Below, piece after piece: positions 24,290 to 33,112 of a stretch of 64,000 nt of DNA (position 1 is the first letter of the stretch; each line of letters opens with the position of its first letter). The notes beneath the pieces are model-generated. The model was not told the origin of the DNA. It did not search any database and worked only from the letters and a program-made list of their open reading frames with translations. The position numbers were made by a program, and so were the translations under genes. Source of the DNA: Streptomyces sp. NBC_01485 (GTDB taxonomy: Bacteria; Actinomycetota; Actinomycetes; Streptomycetales; Streptomycetaceae). Where the stretch lies: NCBI RefSeq assembly GCF_036227125.1, contig NZ_CP109435.1, forward strand, positions 6,138,001-6,202,000, read 5' to 3'.

Positions 24290-25573
24290 TCAGCACGGGG
24301 GGACGGACGTGGAGCCGGGGTCGACGTAGACGGCCGGCACCCACGCGCCGTCGTCGTGGATGCGGTACCAGACGGTGGAGTCCGGATCGGGGCCCGAGTA
24401 GGCGTCGCCGACCTTTATGGAACGCCCGTCGGTGAACTGGCAGTCGAGCGTGAGCGTTTCACCGGCGGGGTAGGCGCGGCCGCTCGGTATGGCGTTTCCG
24501 GGCTTGGGGCTCATGTAGGAGCGGAGGAAGGTCGAACCGCCGTCGTCCGTCCAGCGGACCAGCGCGGGGATGACGGATGTCACGGACGGTACGTCGGATG
24601 CCGTGGGCGTCGTGCCGGACGGCGTGGACGTCGTGTCGGTCGTCAGCGAGGGCGACTCGGTGGGGGACTTGTCGTCGTCGCCTCCGTCGAGCAGCGGGGG
24701 TACGACGGCCGCGGCGATGGTGGCGATCGCGCCGACGAGGGCCACGGCCAGCGCGCTCTGGAACCACGTCGTGCGACGGGAGCGACCGGTCGGCGGGGGG
24801 TCCGCGGCCTCCTCGCCCGCCCCACCCGGCTCGGTACGCCCGGCCGCCGGACCCGGGTTCGGCGTGTGGACCGTGCGCGCCGATGCGGGTCGTGACGGGC
24901 GCGCCGCGGTCCGGGACTGGTCCGGCCCGAGGCCGGCACCCACACCGACGCGTTCACGTACCGCTTCGAGCTGCGCGGGTGTGCTGCCGGGAAGCGTCAG
25001 CCAGGCGGGCGTCTCGAAGTCCTTGTCCTCGTCGCGGACGAGGATCTCGACGTACTGGTCGGGCTCCAGCCCGAGGAACTCCTTCGCCACCGTGTCCCGG
25101 AAGATGCCCTGGTCCACGATCACGACGAGAGGGCAGTGCGGGGTCAGGACCAGCGCCTCGCGAGCCTGCCAGCAGTTCAGGAATCGGCTGACCACGACGA
25201 AGGGGTCCCCGCTGAGCCCGCCGGGAGCGGCCTCCGACAGGGCCTCGACCATCGCCAGACGCAGGCGCAGCGCCGCGTCCGGGCTGCGGCCGGCGTTCGC
25301 CTGGATCAGCTCGGTGCGCAGTGCCGGCGGGTAGCGGAGCAGTACGTCCACGGTCGACGGCGCCGCGGGCCAGCGTACGAACTCGCCGTCGCCCTGCTCC
25401 TGTACGTAGGCCGCCTCACGGTCCAACCCGGCCACTCTCGCCGCCCGTTGGCGCACCGGAGCGATGGCCTCCAGCAGGCCGCGTTGGACGTGCGGCTGGT
25501 TGCCGCTGTATCGGGGGAGATCGTCGCCGGTGTGCAGACGCCGCAGAGGCCCCTGCTCGATCTGTGGATTCAT
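24290..25573 (-). CDS. Membrane protein with nucleotide-cyclase-like domain and SH3-like outer domain
   Basis: A 427-residue protein from the ATG at 25573 (GAAAGAG upstream; a GTG two codons earlier is less likely). Residues 15-200 resemble the nucleotidyl-cyclase-like domains common in Streptomyces. DDLPRYSGNQPHVQRGL and EQGDGEFVRWPA sit where the two metal-binding aspartates lie. RLRLAMVEALSE and YVEILVRDEDKDFETPAWL complete the pattern. A Pro/Ala-rich linker leads to one membrane helix (FQSALAVALVGAIATIAAAV). Outside is a Ser/Thr linker and an SH3-like domain (LDCQFTDGRSIKVGDAYSG, TVWYRIHDDGAWVPAVYVDP). Cyclase activity is an inference. The gene follows the Crp-like regulator on the same strand. 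Confidence 0.72.
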   Translation of the reverse strand: MNPQIEQGPLRRLHTGDDLPRYSGNQPHVQRGLLEAIAPVRQRAARVAGLDREAAYVQEQGDGEFVRWPAAPSTVDVLLRYPPALRTELIQANAGRSPDAALRLRLAMVEALSEAAPGGLSGDPFVVVSRFLNCWQAREALVLTPHCPLVVIVDQGIFRDTVAKEFLGLEPDQYVEILVRDEDKDFETPAWLTLPGSTPAQLEAVRERVGVGAGLGPDQSRTAARPSRPASARTVHTPNPGPAAGRTEPGGAGEEAADPPPTGRSRRTTWFQSALAVALVGAIATIAAAVVPPLLDGGDDDKSPTESPSLTTDTTSTPSGTTPTASDVPSVTSVIPALVRWTDDGGSTFLRSYMSPKPGNAIPSGRAYPAGETLTLDCQFTDGRSIKVGDAYSGPDPDSTVWYRIHDDGAWVPAVYVDPGSTSVPPC

Positions 25574-25730
25574 GGACACTCTTTCGTCCGTGTCGGTAGA
25601 AACTCACCATCGTTTCCGGGCAGTCGGACCCCGCCCGGGGGTTCAGTATGGGAACGGCCCACCGGGCAGCCGTCCTTGTACGCCAAATGGCGCCCTGGGT
25701 ACGGCCGTTCACCACCAAGACCGTTCGCCG

Positions 25731-26462
25731 CTAAGGCCGTTCGCCGATGAGTGCGCGCAGGCCGGGCACGTCCTTGACCAGCATGCGGTTGCGTCCTGGA
25801 TCTATCAGCCCGGCCAACTTGAGCTCGCTCAGGGCGCGTTGCACGGTGCGCGGGCTGACACCGATGAGCATGCCCCACTCCGCCTGGGTGAGGTTCGCCC
25901 CGATGACCACGCTCCGCCCGCGCGGCGTGTGACCGTGTTCATCGGCCATCTCCACCAGCAGACGCGCCAGTTGGAGGTGGACGGGAGCCTTCGCGTAGTC
26001 GACGCGTCGCCGGGTCGACGTACGCAGCTTGCGCACCACGGAGTCGAACAGGAGCTGCCGGCCGCCGGGCACCGCGTCCACCGCCCGCTCGAACTGCGTC
26101 TCGTCCAGGCGGACGGCGGCCACGGGTTCCTTGCTGCACACCTCGACGGTGGCGCAGCGCGTGTTGCCGTCCGTCGCCGCCATCTCACCGATCACGTCGC
26201 CCGCGAACCGCACGGCGAGGAGGGTCTGCCCGCCGCCGTAACGGCTCGCACTGACCTTGACGTACGACGTGAGCAGCAGGAAGACGCCGTCGTAGGCGTC
26301 GCCCTCCCGTATGAGGACGTCCCCCTTGCCGAAGTGCACCAACGTCCCCTCGGCGAGAAAGGAGACCAGGGCCTGATGATCCAGTCCGGCGAGAAAACTC
26401 CGCGGCGCCCAACTTCCGCGATACCGGCGAACAATGCTCTGCGGGTCCCACCTGTCCACCAC
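25731..26462 (-). CDS. Crp/Fnr family transcriptional regulator
   Basis: A 243-residue regulator. Residues 20-145 form a cyclic-nucleotide-binding beta roll (FLAEGTLVHFGKGDVLIREG, YDGVFLLLTSYVKVS, AGDVIGEMAATDGNTRCATV). The GEMA segment with TRCATV corresponds to the phosphate-binding cassette. The C-terminal winged HTH spans 160-225 (LTQAEWGMLIGVSPRTVQRA). No cysteine cluster of the Fnr type is present, so a nucleotide ligand is more likely than iron-sulfur. The GTG at 26462 has GGGGGAGGGAG 10 bases upstream. It is the first gene of the module and lies directly downstream of the pentanucleotide repeat. Confidence 0.9.
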   Translation of the reverse strand: MVDRWDPQSIVRRYRGSWAPRSFLAGLDHQALVSFLAEGTLVHFGKGDVLIREGDAYDGVFLLLTSYVKVSASRYGGGQTLLAVRFAGDVIGEMAATDGNTRCATVEVCSKEPVAAVRLDETQFERAVDAVPGGRQLLFDSVVRKLRTSTRRRVDYAKAPVHLQLARLLVEMADEHGHTPRGRSVVIGANLTQAEWGMLIGVSPRTVQRALSELKLAGLIDPGRNRMLVKDVPGLRALIGERP

Positions 26463-26490
26463 AGCACGGCTCCCTCCCCCGAGACGTGTG

Positions 26491-26559
26491 CTGAGCTGAG
26501 CTGAGCTGAGCTGAGCTGAGCTGAGCTGAGCTGAGCTGAGCTGAGCTGAGCTGAGCTGA
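26491..26559. repeat. (CTGAG)13 pentanucleotide microsatellite
   Basis: Thirteen perfect CTGAG units (26491-26555) and a partial fourteenth (CTGA) begin 28 bp upstream of the Crp-like GTG, outside its ribosome-binding site. On the other side lies the helicase gene. The repeat therefore sits in the shared divergent promoter region. A pure repeat of this length is prone to slippage, and each unit gained or lost would shift promoter spacing by 5 bp, half a helical turn. Confidence 0.95.
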
Positions 26560-26730
26560 TTATGCAGTCGTGGGGCTCTTCAGGTCCTGACAATTCTGCT
26601 TTCGGGAACGAGTGTGCGGAAACGCCGGATCGCGCCCGGATCGTCAGGCCAGTCGGGAGGGAACGACGGTGCTCGTTGTCGGTCGTGGGTGCGAGCATGG
26701 AGGGCGGCGCGGAGAGTGGGGGGCGGGGGC

Positions 26731-28932
26731 GTGGTGCGGGTCAAGGAGTTGTACGAGGGCGGGGTGCGGTTGTGTGATGCCGCGCGTGTTCTGCGTGTTG
26801 ATCACGGCCGGGCCCTGGACGCCGTCCGGGACGCGTACGCGCCGCTGAGGGACGCGCTTGTGGCCGAGGAGCTTCGGGGTATTCCGTTGGTCCGGCTGAA
26901 GGACGTCACCGAGGGGCGGTTGCGGTTCGGGGCGTTGGAGGGGGCCGGGTTCGGGTCGGTGGGTGAGGTGTACGGGGCGAGTCGGTACGAACTGCGGCAG
27001 ATTCCCGGTGTCGGCGCGCAGACCGCCGACCAGGCGCTGGCCGCCGCCCGGCAGATCGCCCGCGCGGTCGGCGAGACCGTCTCGGTGCGGATCGACGTCG
27101 ACCGGCCGGAGCCTCGTACCGCCGCCCTGGTCGCCGCGCTGTACCGGCTCGTCGAGGCCGGTCCCGAGCTGCCCCGCGCCGTGGAGGCCGCCGAGCGGTA
27201 CGAGACGCGGCTCGCCGAACTGCTGCCCGTGGTCCGCCCGGCCACGGGCCGGCTGCGGCTGGCGCTCGCCGGGAGCCGTCGCCGGGAGGCCGCGCGCGTG
27301 GCGGTCACGGAACTGCGGGCGCTGACGGCCGAGGCCGCCGCGGCGGAGGTGCCGCTGCGGCTGGCGCAGGCCACCGCCGACCTGCTGCGCGAACCGGCCT
27401 CCGAGATCGAGCCCTGGGTCGACTTCGAGGTGCGTTCCGCCGAGTACTACAGCCGGCTGGCGGAGATCTGCGCCCAGCCGGCGGACCTGGCGGCCGCCGA
27501 GGGGTTCGTGCCGTCGGAGGTGGCCGAGCGGGTGCACGCGCAGCCGCTGGACGACACCCACCGCCGGGTCTCCCTGCGCGGCTACCAGGCCTTCGGCGCC
27601 CGGTTCGCGCTCGCCCAGCGCCGGGTCGTACTCGGCGACGAGATGGGGCTCGGCAAGACCGTCCAGGCGATCGCCGTGCTCGCCCACCTCGCGGCCGAGG
27701 GGCACGCCCACTTCCTGGTGGTGTGCCCGGCCGGCGTGCTCATCAACTGGACGCGGGAGATCGCCGCGCGCAGCACGCTCCGGGCGGTGCCGGTGCACGG
27801 CCCGGACCGGCGGGACGCGTACGCGCTGTGGCGCGAGCACGGCGGCGTCGCCGTCACCACGTTCGACGTGCTGCACACCCTGCCCGAGCCGGAGGCCACC
27901 CGCGATATCCCCGACGCCCCGAGTGTCCCGGGCACCCCGCCGCCCGGTCTGCTCGTCGTCGACGAGGCGCACTACGTCAAGAACCCCGACACCCGCCGCG
28001 CCCGCTCGGTCGCCGTGTGGACCGGGGCCTGCGACCGCGTCCTGTTCCTCACCGGAACCCCGATGGAGAACCGCGTCGAGGAGTTCCGCGCCCTCGTCCG
28101 CCAACTGCGGCCCGAACTGGTCCCGGAGATACGCGACGGCGCCGGCGCCGCGGGTCCGCACGCCTTCCGTAAGGCCGTCGCCCCCGCCTACCTGCGCCGC
28201 AACCAGAAGGACGTGCTCACCGAGCTGCCCGCGCTGATCGAGGTCGACGAATGGGAGGAGTTCAGCGCCGCCGACCAGGACGCCTACCGCGCGGCCGTCG
28301 CCGCCGGGAACTTCATGGCGATGCGCAGGGCCGCGTACGCCGACCCGGAGAAGTCCGCCAAGCTGCAACGGCTGCGCGAGTTGGTCGCCGAGGCGGCGGC
28401 CAACGGCCTGAAGGTGGTCGTGTTCTCGTACTTCCGTGACGTCCTGGCAGTGGTCCGACAGGCCCTCGACGACGGCGGGTCCGGGTCGCCGCTCGGGCCG
28501 TTGTCCGGAGACGTTCCCGCCGCCCGTCGGCAGCGTCTCGTCGACGACTTCACGGCGGCCGCAGGGCACGCGGTGCTGCTCTGCCAGATCGAGGCGGGCG
28601 GGGTCGGACTCAACCTCCAGGCCGCGTCCGTGGTCGTCCTGTGCGAGCCGCAGGTCAAGCCGACCCTGGAGCACCAGGCCGTGGCCCGCGCGCACCGCAT
28701 GGGGCAGGTTCGCGCGGTCCAGGTGCACCGGCTGCTGGTCACGGACAGTGTGGACGACCGCCTGTTGCGCATCCTCAAGAACAAGAACCGCCTGTTCGAC
28801 GCCTACGCCCGCCGCAGCGACACCGCCGAGGCGACCCCGGACGCGGTGGACGTCTCCGACGACGGCCTCGCCCGCCGCATCGTGGAGGAGGAGCAGCGCA
28901 GACTCGCCGGTGCGCCTCAGGGCGTCCCGTAG
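26731..28932 (+). CDS. SNF2-family DEAD/DEAH-box helicase
   Basis: A 733-residue SF2 translocase from a proposed GTG at 26731. The N-terminal about 280 residues are alpha-helical with a helix-hairpin-helix (ELRQIPGVGAQTADQALAAA), suggesting DNA binding. The motor has motif I (LGDEMGLGKTVQAI), motif Ia (FLVVCPAGVLINW), motif II (LVVDEAHYVKN) and motif III (FLTGTPMENRVEEF). Motifs V-VI are CQIEAGGVGLNLQAA and EHQAVARAHRMGQVRAV. The start is uncertain: the open frame reaches 26614, close to the CTGAG repeat. No methyltransferase or nuclease partner is adjacent, so a restriction or defence role is not supported. Confidence 0.87.
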   Translation: MVRVKELYEGGVRLCDAARVLRVDHGRALDAVRDAYAPLRDALVAEELRGIPLVRLKDVTEGRLRFGALEGAGFGSVGEVYGASRYELRQIPGVGAQTADQALAAARQIARAVGETVSVRIDVDRPEPRTAALVAALYRLVEAGPELPRAVEAAERYETRLAELLPVVRPATGRLRLALAGSRRREAARVAVTELRALTAEAAAAEVPLRLAQATADLLREPASEIEPWVDFEVRSAEYYSRLAEICAQPADLAAAEGFVPSEVAERVHAQPLDDTHRRVSLRGYQAFGARFALAQRRVVLGDEMGLGKTVQAIAVLAHLAAEGHAHFLVVCPAGVLINWTREIAARSTLRAVPVHGPDRRDAYALWREHGGVAVTTFDVLHTLPEPEATRDIPDAPSVPGTPPPGLLVVDEAHYVKNPDTRRARSVAVWTGACDRVLFLTGTPMENRVEEFRALVRQLRPELVPEIRDGAGAAGPHAFRKAVAPAYLRRNQKDVLTELPALIEVDEWEEFSAADQDAYRAAVAAGNFMAMRRAAYADPEKSAKLQRLRELVAEAAANGLKVVVFSYFRDVLAVVRQALDDGGSGSPLGPLSGDVPAARRQRLVDDFTAAAGHAVLLCQIEAGGVGLNLQAASVVVLCEPQVKPTLEHQAVARAHRMGQVRAVQVHRLLVTDSVDDRLLRILKNKNRLFDAYARRSDTAEATPDAVDVSDDGLARRIVEEEQRRLAGAPQGVP

Positions 28933-28940
28933 TCCTCGTC

Positions 28941-29372
28941 TCAGCTGTGCTTTGACAAAGGCTTCGGCTCCGCGACCCGTCCCGCCGCCGGCACCAGCCG
29001 TGAGTGGCGGTGCAGGGCGAGGAAGCCGAAGGGGCGGTCGAAGCAAGCGGGCCCAGGGCCGCAGCCACTGCGTCCGCAGCGGCTGCGCGCTCGCCGGCAC
29101 CAGTTCGGTGTCGTCCGTCAGCGTGACCGGCATCCGCTCGAACAGCCCGCCGGTCCGCTTCGCCACCCAGGCATCGTGGCGAGCAACTCGCGCCCGGCGG
29201 CGGCAGCTTCGCCCGCTGGCACACCGAGGGCGCCGCCCGGTTCCTCCCGTGCCGGGCCCGACGCCCCGTCCGTGCGGAAGGCGAGCATCGGCCACACTCC
29301 CGCGGCCGAGAAGACGGAGCCGCTGCCGTCGCCGTCCACGGCGTGCGCCCACTTGGCCGTGAGCCCGTTCAC
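28941..29372 (-). pseudogene. Decayed serpin-family protease inhibitor
   Basis: Three serpin segments occur in order but not in one frame. The N-terminus is NGLTAKWAHAV ... SGSVFSAAGVWPMLAF ... LGVPAGEAAAAGRELLA. After a stop/frameshift comes AWVAKRTGGLFERMPVTLTD ... RTQWLRPW, an internal serpin segment. A return to the first frame gives FDRPFGFLALHRHSRLV ... GRVAEP, the normal serpin C-terminus after the reactive-centre loop. Most of the about 400-residue protein is missing, including the reactive loop. At least two deletions and two frame changes are needed, so the gene is dead. Upstream codons continue as TNATVRAVNG without a clear start. Confidence 0.8.
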
Positions 29373-29560
29373 CGCCCGGACCGTCGCGTTCGTGACCGCC
29401 GTTCCGCCCCTGCTCGTGCCGCGCTTACGATGCGCGCAGCCGCACGTCCGTCGTACGTCAGTCCAGAGCCGGTGTCAGAACTCCCTGCCAGACTGGCCGA
29501 AGCACCTGAACCCATGTTCTAGCAATCGCCCGACCGTCTGAACCAGGAAGCACGGTACTC

Positions 29561-30826
29561 GTGTCCATACCTCCGCCTCCCGGGCCCCACCAGCCCCAGG
29601 ACCCGTACCAGCCTCCGCAGCCGCAGAGCCCGAACCCGCAGAGCCCGAACCCGCAGGACCCGTACGGGGCGCCCCCGCAAGCCCCCTACGCCCAGGGGCC
29701 GTACGGTCCGCAGGCCCCCTACGGGGCGGTGCCCTACCCGGTGTGGGGCCAGGGGTACAGCCCCTTCGGGCGGCCCGCGCCGGTCAACGGGGTGGCCATC
29801 GCCGCCCTGGTCCTCGGCATCCTCTGCTTCCTGCCGGCCGTGGGTCTGGTGCTCGGGATCATCGCGCTGGTGCAGATCAAGAAGCGGGGGGAGCGCGGCA
29901 AGGGGATGGCGATCGCGGGCGCGATCCTGTCCTCGGTGGGGCTCGCGCTGTGGGTCCTGGCGCTGGCCACGGGGGGTGCCGGCGAGTTCTGGGAGGGGTT
30001 CAAGGAGGGCGCGAGCGCCAACTCCGGCTTCTCGCTCGCCAAGGGCGACTGCTTCGACGTGCCGGGCGGGACCCTCGACAAGGAGGTCTACGACGTCGAC
30101 GAGGTGGCCTGCTCCGGTGCGCACGACGCCGAGGTGTTCGCCACGGTCCCGCTGCCCGGCGATGACTTCCCGGGCGACAGCCACGTCGCGGACGTGGCCG
30201 ACGACAAGTGCTACCCGCTCCAGAGCGCCTACGCGATGGACACCTGGGCGCTGACCGACGAGGTCGACGTCTACTACCTCACGCCCACCGGCGAGAGCTG
30301 GGAGTGGGGCGACCGCGAGATCACCTGCGTCTTCGCCGACCTGGAGGGGAAGAGCACCCTGACCGGCTCGCTGCGCGCCGACGAGACGACCCTCGACGCC
30401 GACCAGTTGGCGTTCCTGACGGCGATGACCGCCGTCGACGACGCGCTCTACGAGGAGCCGGAGGAACTCGCCGAGGAGGATCTGGCGGGCAACCGGACCT
30501 GGGCCGGGGACGTCGGGAACGCGACCGACGAGCAGGCGGCCGCGCTCGGCGCGCACACCTGGTCCGCGCCGGCCCGCGCCCCCCTCGCCGCCCTGGTGAA
30601 GGACATGCGGGCGGCGGGCAAGGAGTGGGCGGCGGCGGAGAAGGCCACCGACGTGGACGGCTTCTACGTGCACTACGACACCGCATACGAGTACGTCGAC
30701 GGCGACGCCACTGTCACCGCCCGCAAGGCTCTGGGCCTGGCCACCACCCCGCCCACCTACGACGAGGACGGCAGCGGGAGCGGGAGCGCCGGCGGGGGCG
30801 ACAGTGACGGCGGCCTCAATGTGTGA
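29561..30826 (+). CDS. DUF4190 / septum-formation domain membrane protein
   Basis: A 421-residue protein from the GTG at 29561. The N-terminal 65 residues are Pro/Gln-rich with repeats of QSPNPQ. A DUF4190 segment provides two membrane helices (VNGVAIAALVLGILCFLPAV, MAIAGAILSSVGLALWVLAL). The outer part has a 'septum formation' type domain: FSLAKGDCFDVPGG ... VACSGAHDAEVFATVPLPGD. Two cysteine pairs, GDCF/VACS and DKCYP/ITCVF, probably form disulfides. The C-terminus is Gly/Ser/Asp-rich. The domain name reflects family annotation; a role in division is not shown. Confidence 0.85.
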   Translation: MSIPPPPGPHQPQDPYQPPQPQSPNPQSPNPQDPYGAPPQAPYAQGPYGPQAPYGAVPYPVWGQGYSPFGRPAPVNGVAIAALVLGILCFLPAVGLVLGIIALVQIKKRGERGKGMAIAGAILSSVGLALWVLALATGGAGEFWEGFKEGASANSGFSLAKGDCFDVPGGTLDKEVYDVDEVACSGAHDAEVFATVPLPGDDFPGDSHVADVADDKCYPLQSAYAMDTWALTDEVDVYYLTPTGESWEWGDREITCVFADLEGKSTLTGSLRADETTLDADQLAFLTAMTAVDDALYEEPEELAEEDLAGNRTWAGDVGNATDEQAAALGAHTWSAPARAPLAALVKDMRAAGKEWAAAEKATDVDGFYVHYDTAYEYVDGDATVTARKALGLATTPPTYDEDGSGSGSAGGGDSDGGLNV

Positions 30827-30973
30827 TCACGTCCGTAGCGGGGAGAAAGTGCCTGGGTAAAGCGTTTCCCGGCAAGATGTCATCACATCGAGTGATTCTC
30901 TGGCCTTTGCTTGCATGGCACAACCCACGGTTGCCAGGCTGTAGCTGTCTGTACAACCTGATGGGAGTGGCCA

Positions 30974-31726
30974 GTGACTTTCGGTGAGCAGCCGGCGTAT
31001 CTGCGTGTCGCGGGTGATCTCCGCAAGAAGATCGCCGACGGGTCGCTGCCACCTCACACCCGTCTTCCGTCCCAGGCGAGAATCCGCGAGGAGTACGGCG
31101 TCTCCGACACCGTCGCTCTCGAGGCGCGCAAGGTGCTGATGGCCGAGGGGCTGGTCGAGGGCCGCTCCGGTTCCGGCACGTATGTGCGCGAGCGTCCCGT
31201 GCCGCGCCGGATCGCCCGCTCCGGCTACCGCCCCGTCAGCGGCGCCACGCCGTTCCGGCAGGAGCAGGCCGAGGCGCACACGCGCGGGACATGGGAGTCC
31301 AGCAGCGAGCAGGTCGAGGCGGGCGTCGCCGTCGCGGAGCGGCTGGACATCCAGGCCGGGGACCGTGTGATGCGCACCAAGTACGTGTTCCGGGAGGCCG
31401 GCGAGGTGATGATGCTGTCCACCTCCTGGGAGCCTCTCGCCGTCACCGGCCGCACCCCCGTCATGCTGCCCGAGGAGGGGCCGCTCGGAGGCATGGGCGT
31501 CGTCGAGCGGATGCGCGCCATCGATGTCATCGTCGACAACGTCACGGAGGAGGTCGGCGCCCGGCCCGGTCTCTCCGAGGAACTGCTCTCCCTCGGCGGC
31601 GTCCCGGGGCACGTCGTCCTGGTCGTCCACCGCACGTACTACGCCTCCGGCCGCCCGGTCGAGACGGCCGACGTGGTGATCCCGGCCGACCGCTACCGGG
31701 TCGCCTACCACCTGCCGGTGAAGTAG
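30974..31726 (+). CDS. GntR/HutC-family regulator with UTRA domain
   Basis: A 250-residue regulator from the GTG at 30974. The N-terminal winged HTH is typical of GntR (YLRVAGDLRKKIADGSLPPH, LPSQARIREEYGVSDTVALE, LMAEGLVEGRSGSGTYVRER). The C-terminal UTRA effector-binding domain spans about 90-248 (VMRTKYVFREAGEVMMLSTS, RTYYASGRPVETADVVIPAD). A TGTACA palindrome sits 20 bp upstream of the start and may be part of an autoregulatory site. No adjacent catabolic or transport genes hint at the ligand. Confidence 0.92.
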   Translation: MTFGEQPAYLRVAGDLRKKIADGSLPPHTRLPSQARIREEYGVSDTVALEARKVLMAEGLVEGRSGSGTYVRERPVPRRIARSGYRPVSGATPFRQEQAEAHTRGTWESSSEQVEAGVAVAERLDIQAGDRVMRTKYVFREAGEVMMLSTSWEPLAVTGRTPVMLPEEGPLGGMGVVERMRAIDVIVDNVTEEVGARPGLSEELLSLGGVPGHVVLVVHRTYYASGRPVETADVVIPADRYRVAYHLPVK

Positions 31727-31945
31727 GGCCTGTCCGGGCCGCAGTGGCGAGCGGGGCGCGGGGCGCGCGGGGGGGCGAGCAGGGTGCGCGGGGCGAACGG
31801 GGTACGCGGGGCGAGCAGGGTGCGCGGGGCGAGCGGGTCTGTGGGCCTGTCCCGGCCGCGGTGGTGAGCGGGGCCTGTCCTGCGCGGTAGTGAGGGCCTG
31901 TCCCGGCCGCTGTTGTTGAGGGGCCTGTCCTGGTCGCGGTGTGCG
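31727..31945. repeat. Degenerate tandem-repeat block after the GntR gene
   Basis: Two interleaved motifs recur. One is GCGCGGGGCGAGCAGGGT with variants (four or so copies at about 31770-31842). The other is GGGCCTGTCCCGGCCGC (31728, about 31854, 31878, 31897 and 31920). The rest of the gap to 32337 (about 390 bp) holds no convincing gene. A CTTTG-TG-CAAAG palindrome near 32195 is the only other structure I see. Confidence 0.7.
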
Positions 31946-32337
31946 AGCGCTGGGGCAGGGGCGTGGGCCGGGGCGATGGCGCATTCGCCCGGGCGGCGCA
32001 CATCCTTCCGGCAGTTGCCCCTGGTATCCGCCGGCCGCGGGGTCGCCCGCGCGCCGTCGGAATCCGGTCGTTTCGTTCCGTTCCCGCAGGTCGCCCGGTA
32101 TGTGCCCGGACCCCCGCCAACCTGACCCATCGGGGCGCGCGCACGGCGCGTTCGGTCCCGTGCGCCCCCTACGTCTTGGCTGGTTGCGTACCTCTTTGTG
32201 CAAAGCCGTGTTCGCTGCGTGAAGGTAAGGCGTACGCTCGGGCATATGCGGATTGCGGTTTCCTTGGAAGGCGGCGCGCGAGGCGTACCGCGTACGGGAT
32301 CCGGGCAGACCGGGGCGGGAAGGGGGCGTGGGGGGCG

Positions 32338-32559
32338 ATGAACGACAGCACCATCTCTCTGCCCTGGCTCGTCATAAGGCAGGAAGGCAACGGCAATCGC
32401 TACAGCGTGGGCAGGTACGCGACCCGGGCCGAGGCACAGGAGACCGCCGACACCCTCGGCGGTCACGGCCACGAGCGGCTCTACTGGGTCGAGCAGGTCG
32501 GCCAGGACCAGGGCGAGACCCAGCCCCAGGCGCCGACCGGAGACGGCACCCGGAACTGA
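32338..32559 (+). CDS. Small SPOR-like protein
   Basis: A 73-residue protein from the ATG at 32338, with a G-rich leader upstream. MNDSTISLPWLVIRQEGNGN and YSVGRYATRAEAQETADTLG followed by RLYWVEQV match the short SPOR-type proteins of Streptomyces. The tail is Gln/Pro/Gly-rich. It lacks a signal peptide or membrane helix, so it does not look like a classical divisome SPOR protein. It is followed by a Nudix gene 35 bp downstream. Confidence 0.8.
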   Translation: MNDSTISLPWLVIRQEGNGNRYSVGRYATRAEAQETADTLGGHGHERLYWVEQVGQDQGETQPQAPTGDGTRN

Positions 32560-32594
32560 CGTCCCCCGCAGTCCCGTCCCGTAGGCTCCGGCGC

Positions 32595-33005
32595 ATGACG
32601 GAACGGATCGTGGTCGTGGGAGCCGCCCTGCTCGACGACGGCCGCCTGCTCGCCGCGCGCCGCAGCGCACCCCCGGAACTCGCCGGACGCTGGGAACTGC
32701 CCGGCGGCAAGGTCGAGGAGGGCGAGGCGCCCGAGGCGGCGTTGGTGCGCGAACTGCGCGAGGAACTCGGCGTCGACGCCGAGACCGTCGAGCGCGTCCC
32801 GGGGGAGTGGCCCCTCAAACCGCCCTACGTCCTCCAGGTGTGGACCGCCCGCCTGCGCCCCGGCTCCGCCGCGCCCCGACCCCTCCAGGATCACGACGCG
32901 CTGCGCTGGCTCACCCCGGACGAGATCTGGCACGTCGACTGGCTCGACCAGGACGTGCCCGCCGTACGCGAGACGCTCACGCGGGTCGGCACCCAGACCC
33001 GCTGA
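32595..33005 (+). CDS. Nudix (MutT-like) hydrolase
   Basis: A 136-residue pyrophosphohydrolase. The Nudix box is complete: GGKVEEGEAPEAALVRELRE followed by ELGV, matching GX5EX7REUXEEXGU. The N-terminal VVGAALLDDGRLLAARRSAP and ELAGRWELPGG are characteristic of the 8-oxo-dGTP diphosphatase (MutT) branch. The C-terminal LRWLTPDEIWHVDWLDQDVP completes the fold. Likely role: nucleotide-pool sanitation; the exact substrate cannot be read from sequence. Confidence 0.93.
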   Translation: MTERIVVVGAALLDDGRLLAARRSAPPELAGRWELPGGKVEEGEAPEAALVRELREELGVDAETVERVPGEWPLKPPYVLQVWTARLRPGSAAPRPLQDHDALRWLTPDEIWHVDWLDQDVPAVRETLTRVGTQTR

Positions 33006-33112
33006 GCCGCGGACGCGACCCGGTCCCCGCCCCTGTCCCGGCACCGGTTCCGGCCTTGTCGGGTCGGACGCCGTCGGCGAGTCCGCGGGTGGCAGGGTCC
33101 CAGTTCTACGAA

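Noticed and set aside
26731..28932. SNF2 helicase as part of a phage-defence system
   Set aside because: No methyltransferase, nuclease, phospholipase D or DISARM/Zorya-type partners are adjacent.
26644..29352. 902-codon open frame on the - strand opposite the SNF2 helicase
   Set aside because: Typical GC-rich shadow: the + strand encodes full helicase motifs, and this frame has none. Only its first part crosses the serpin remnant.
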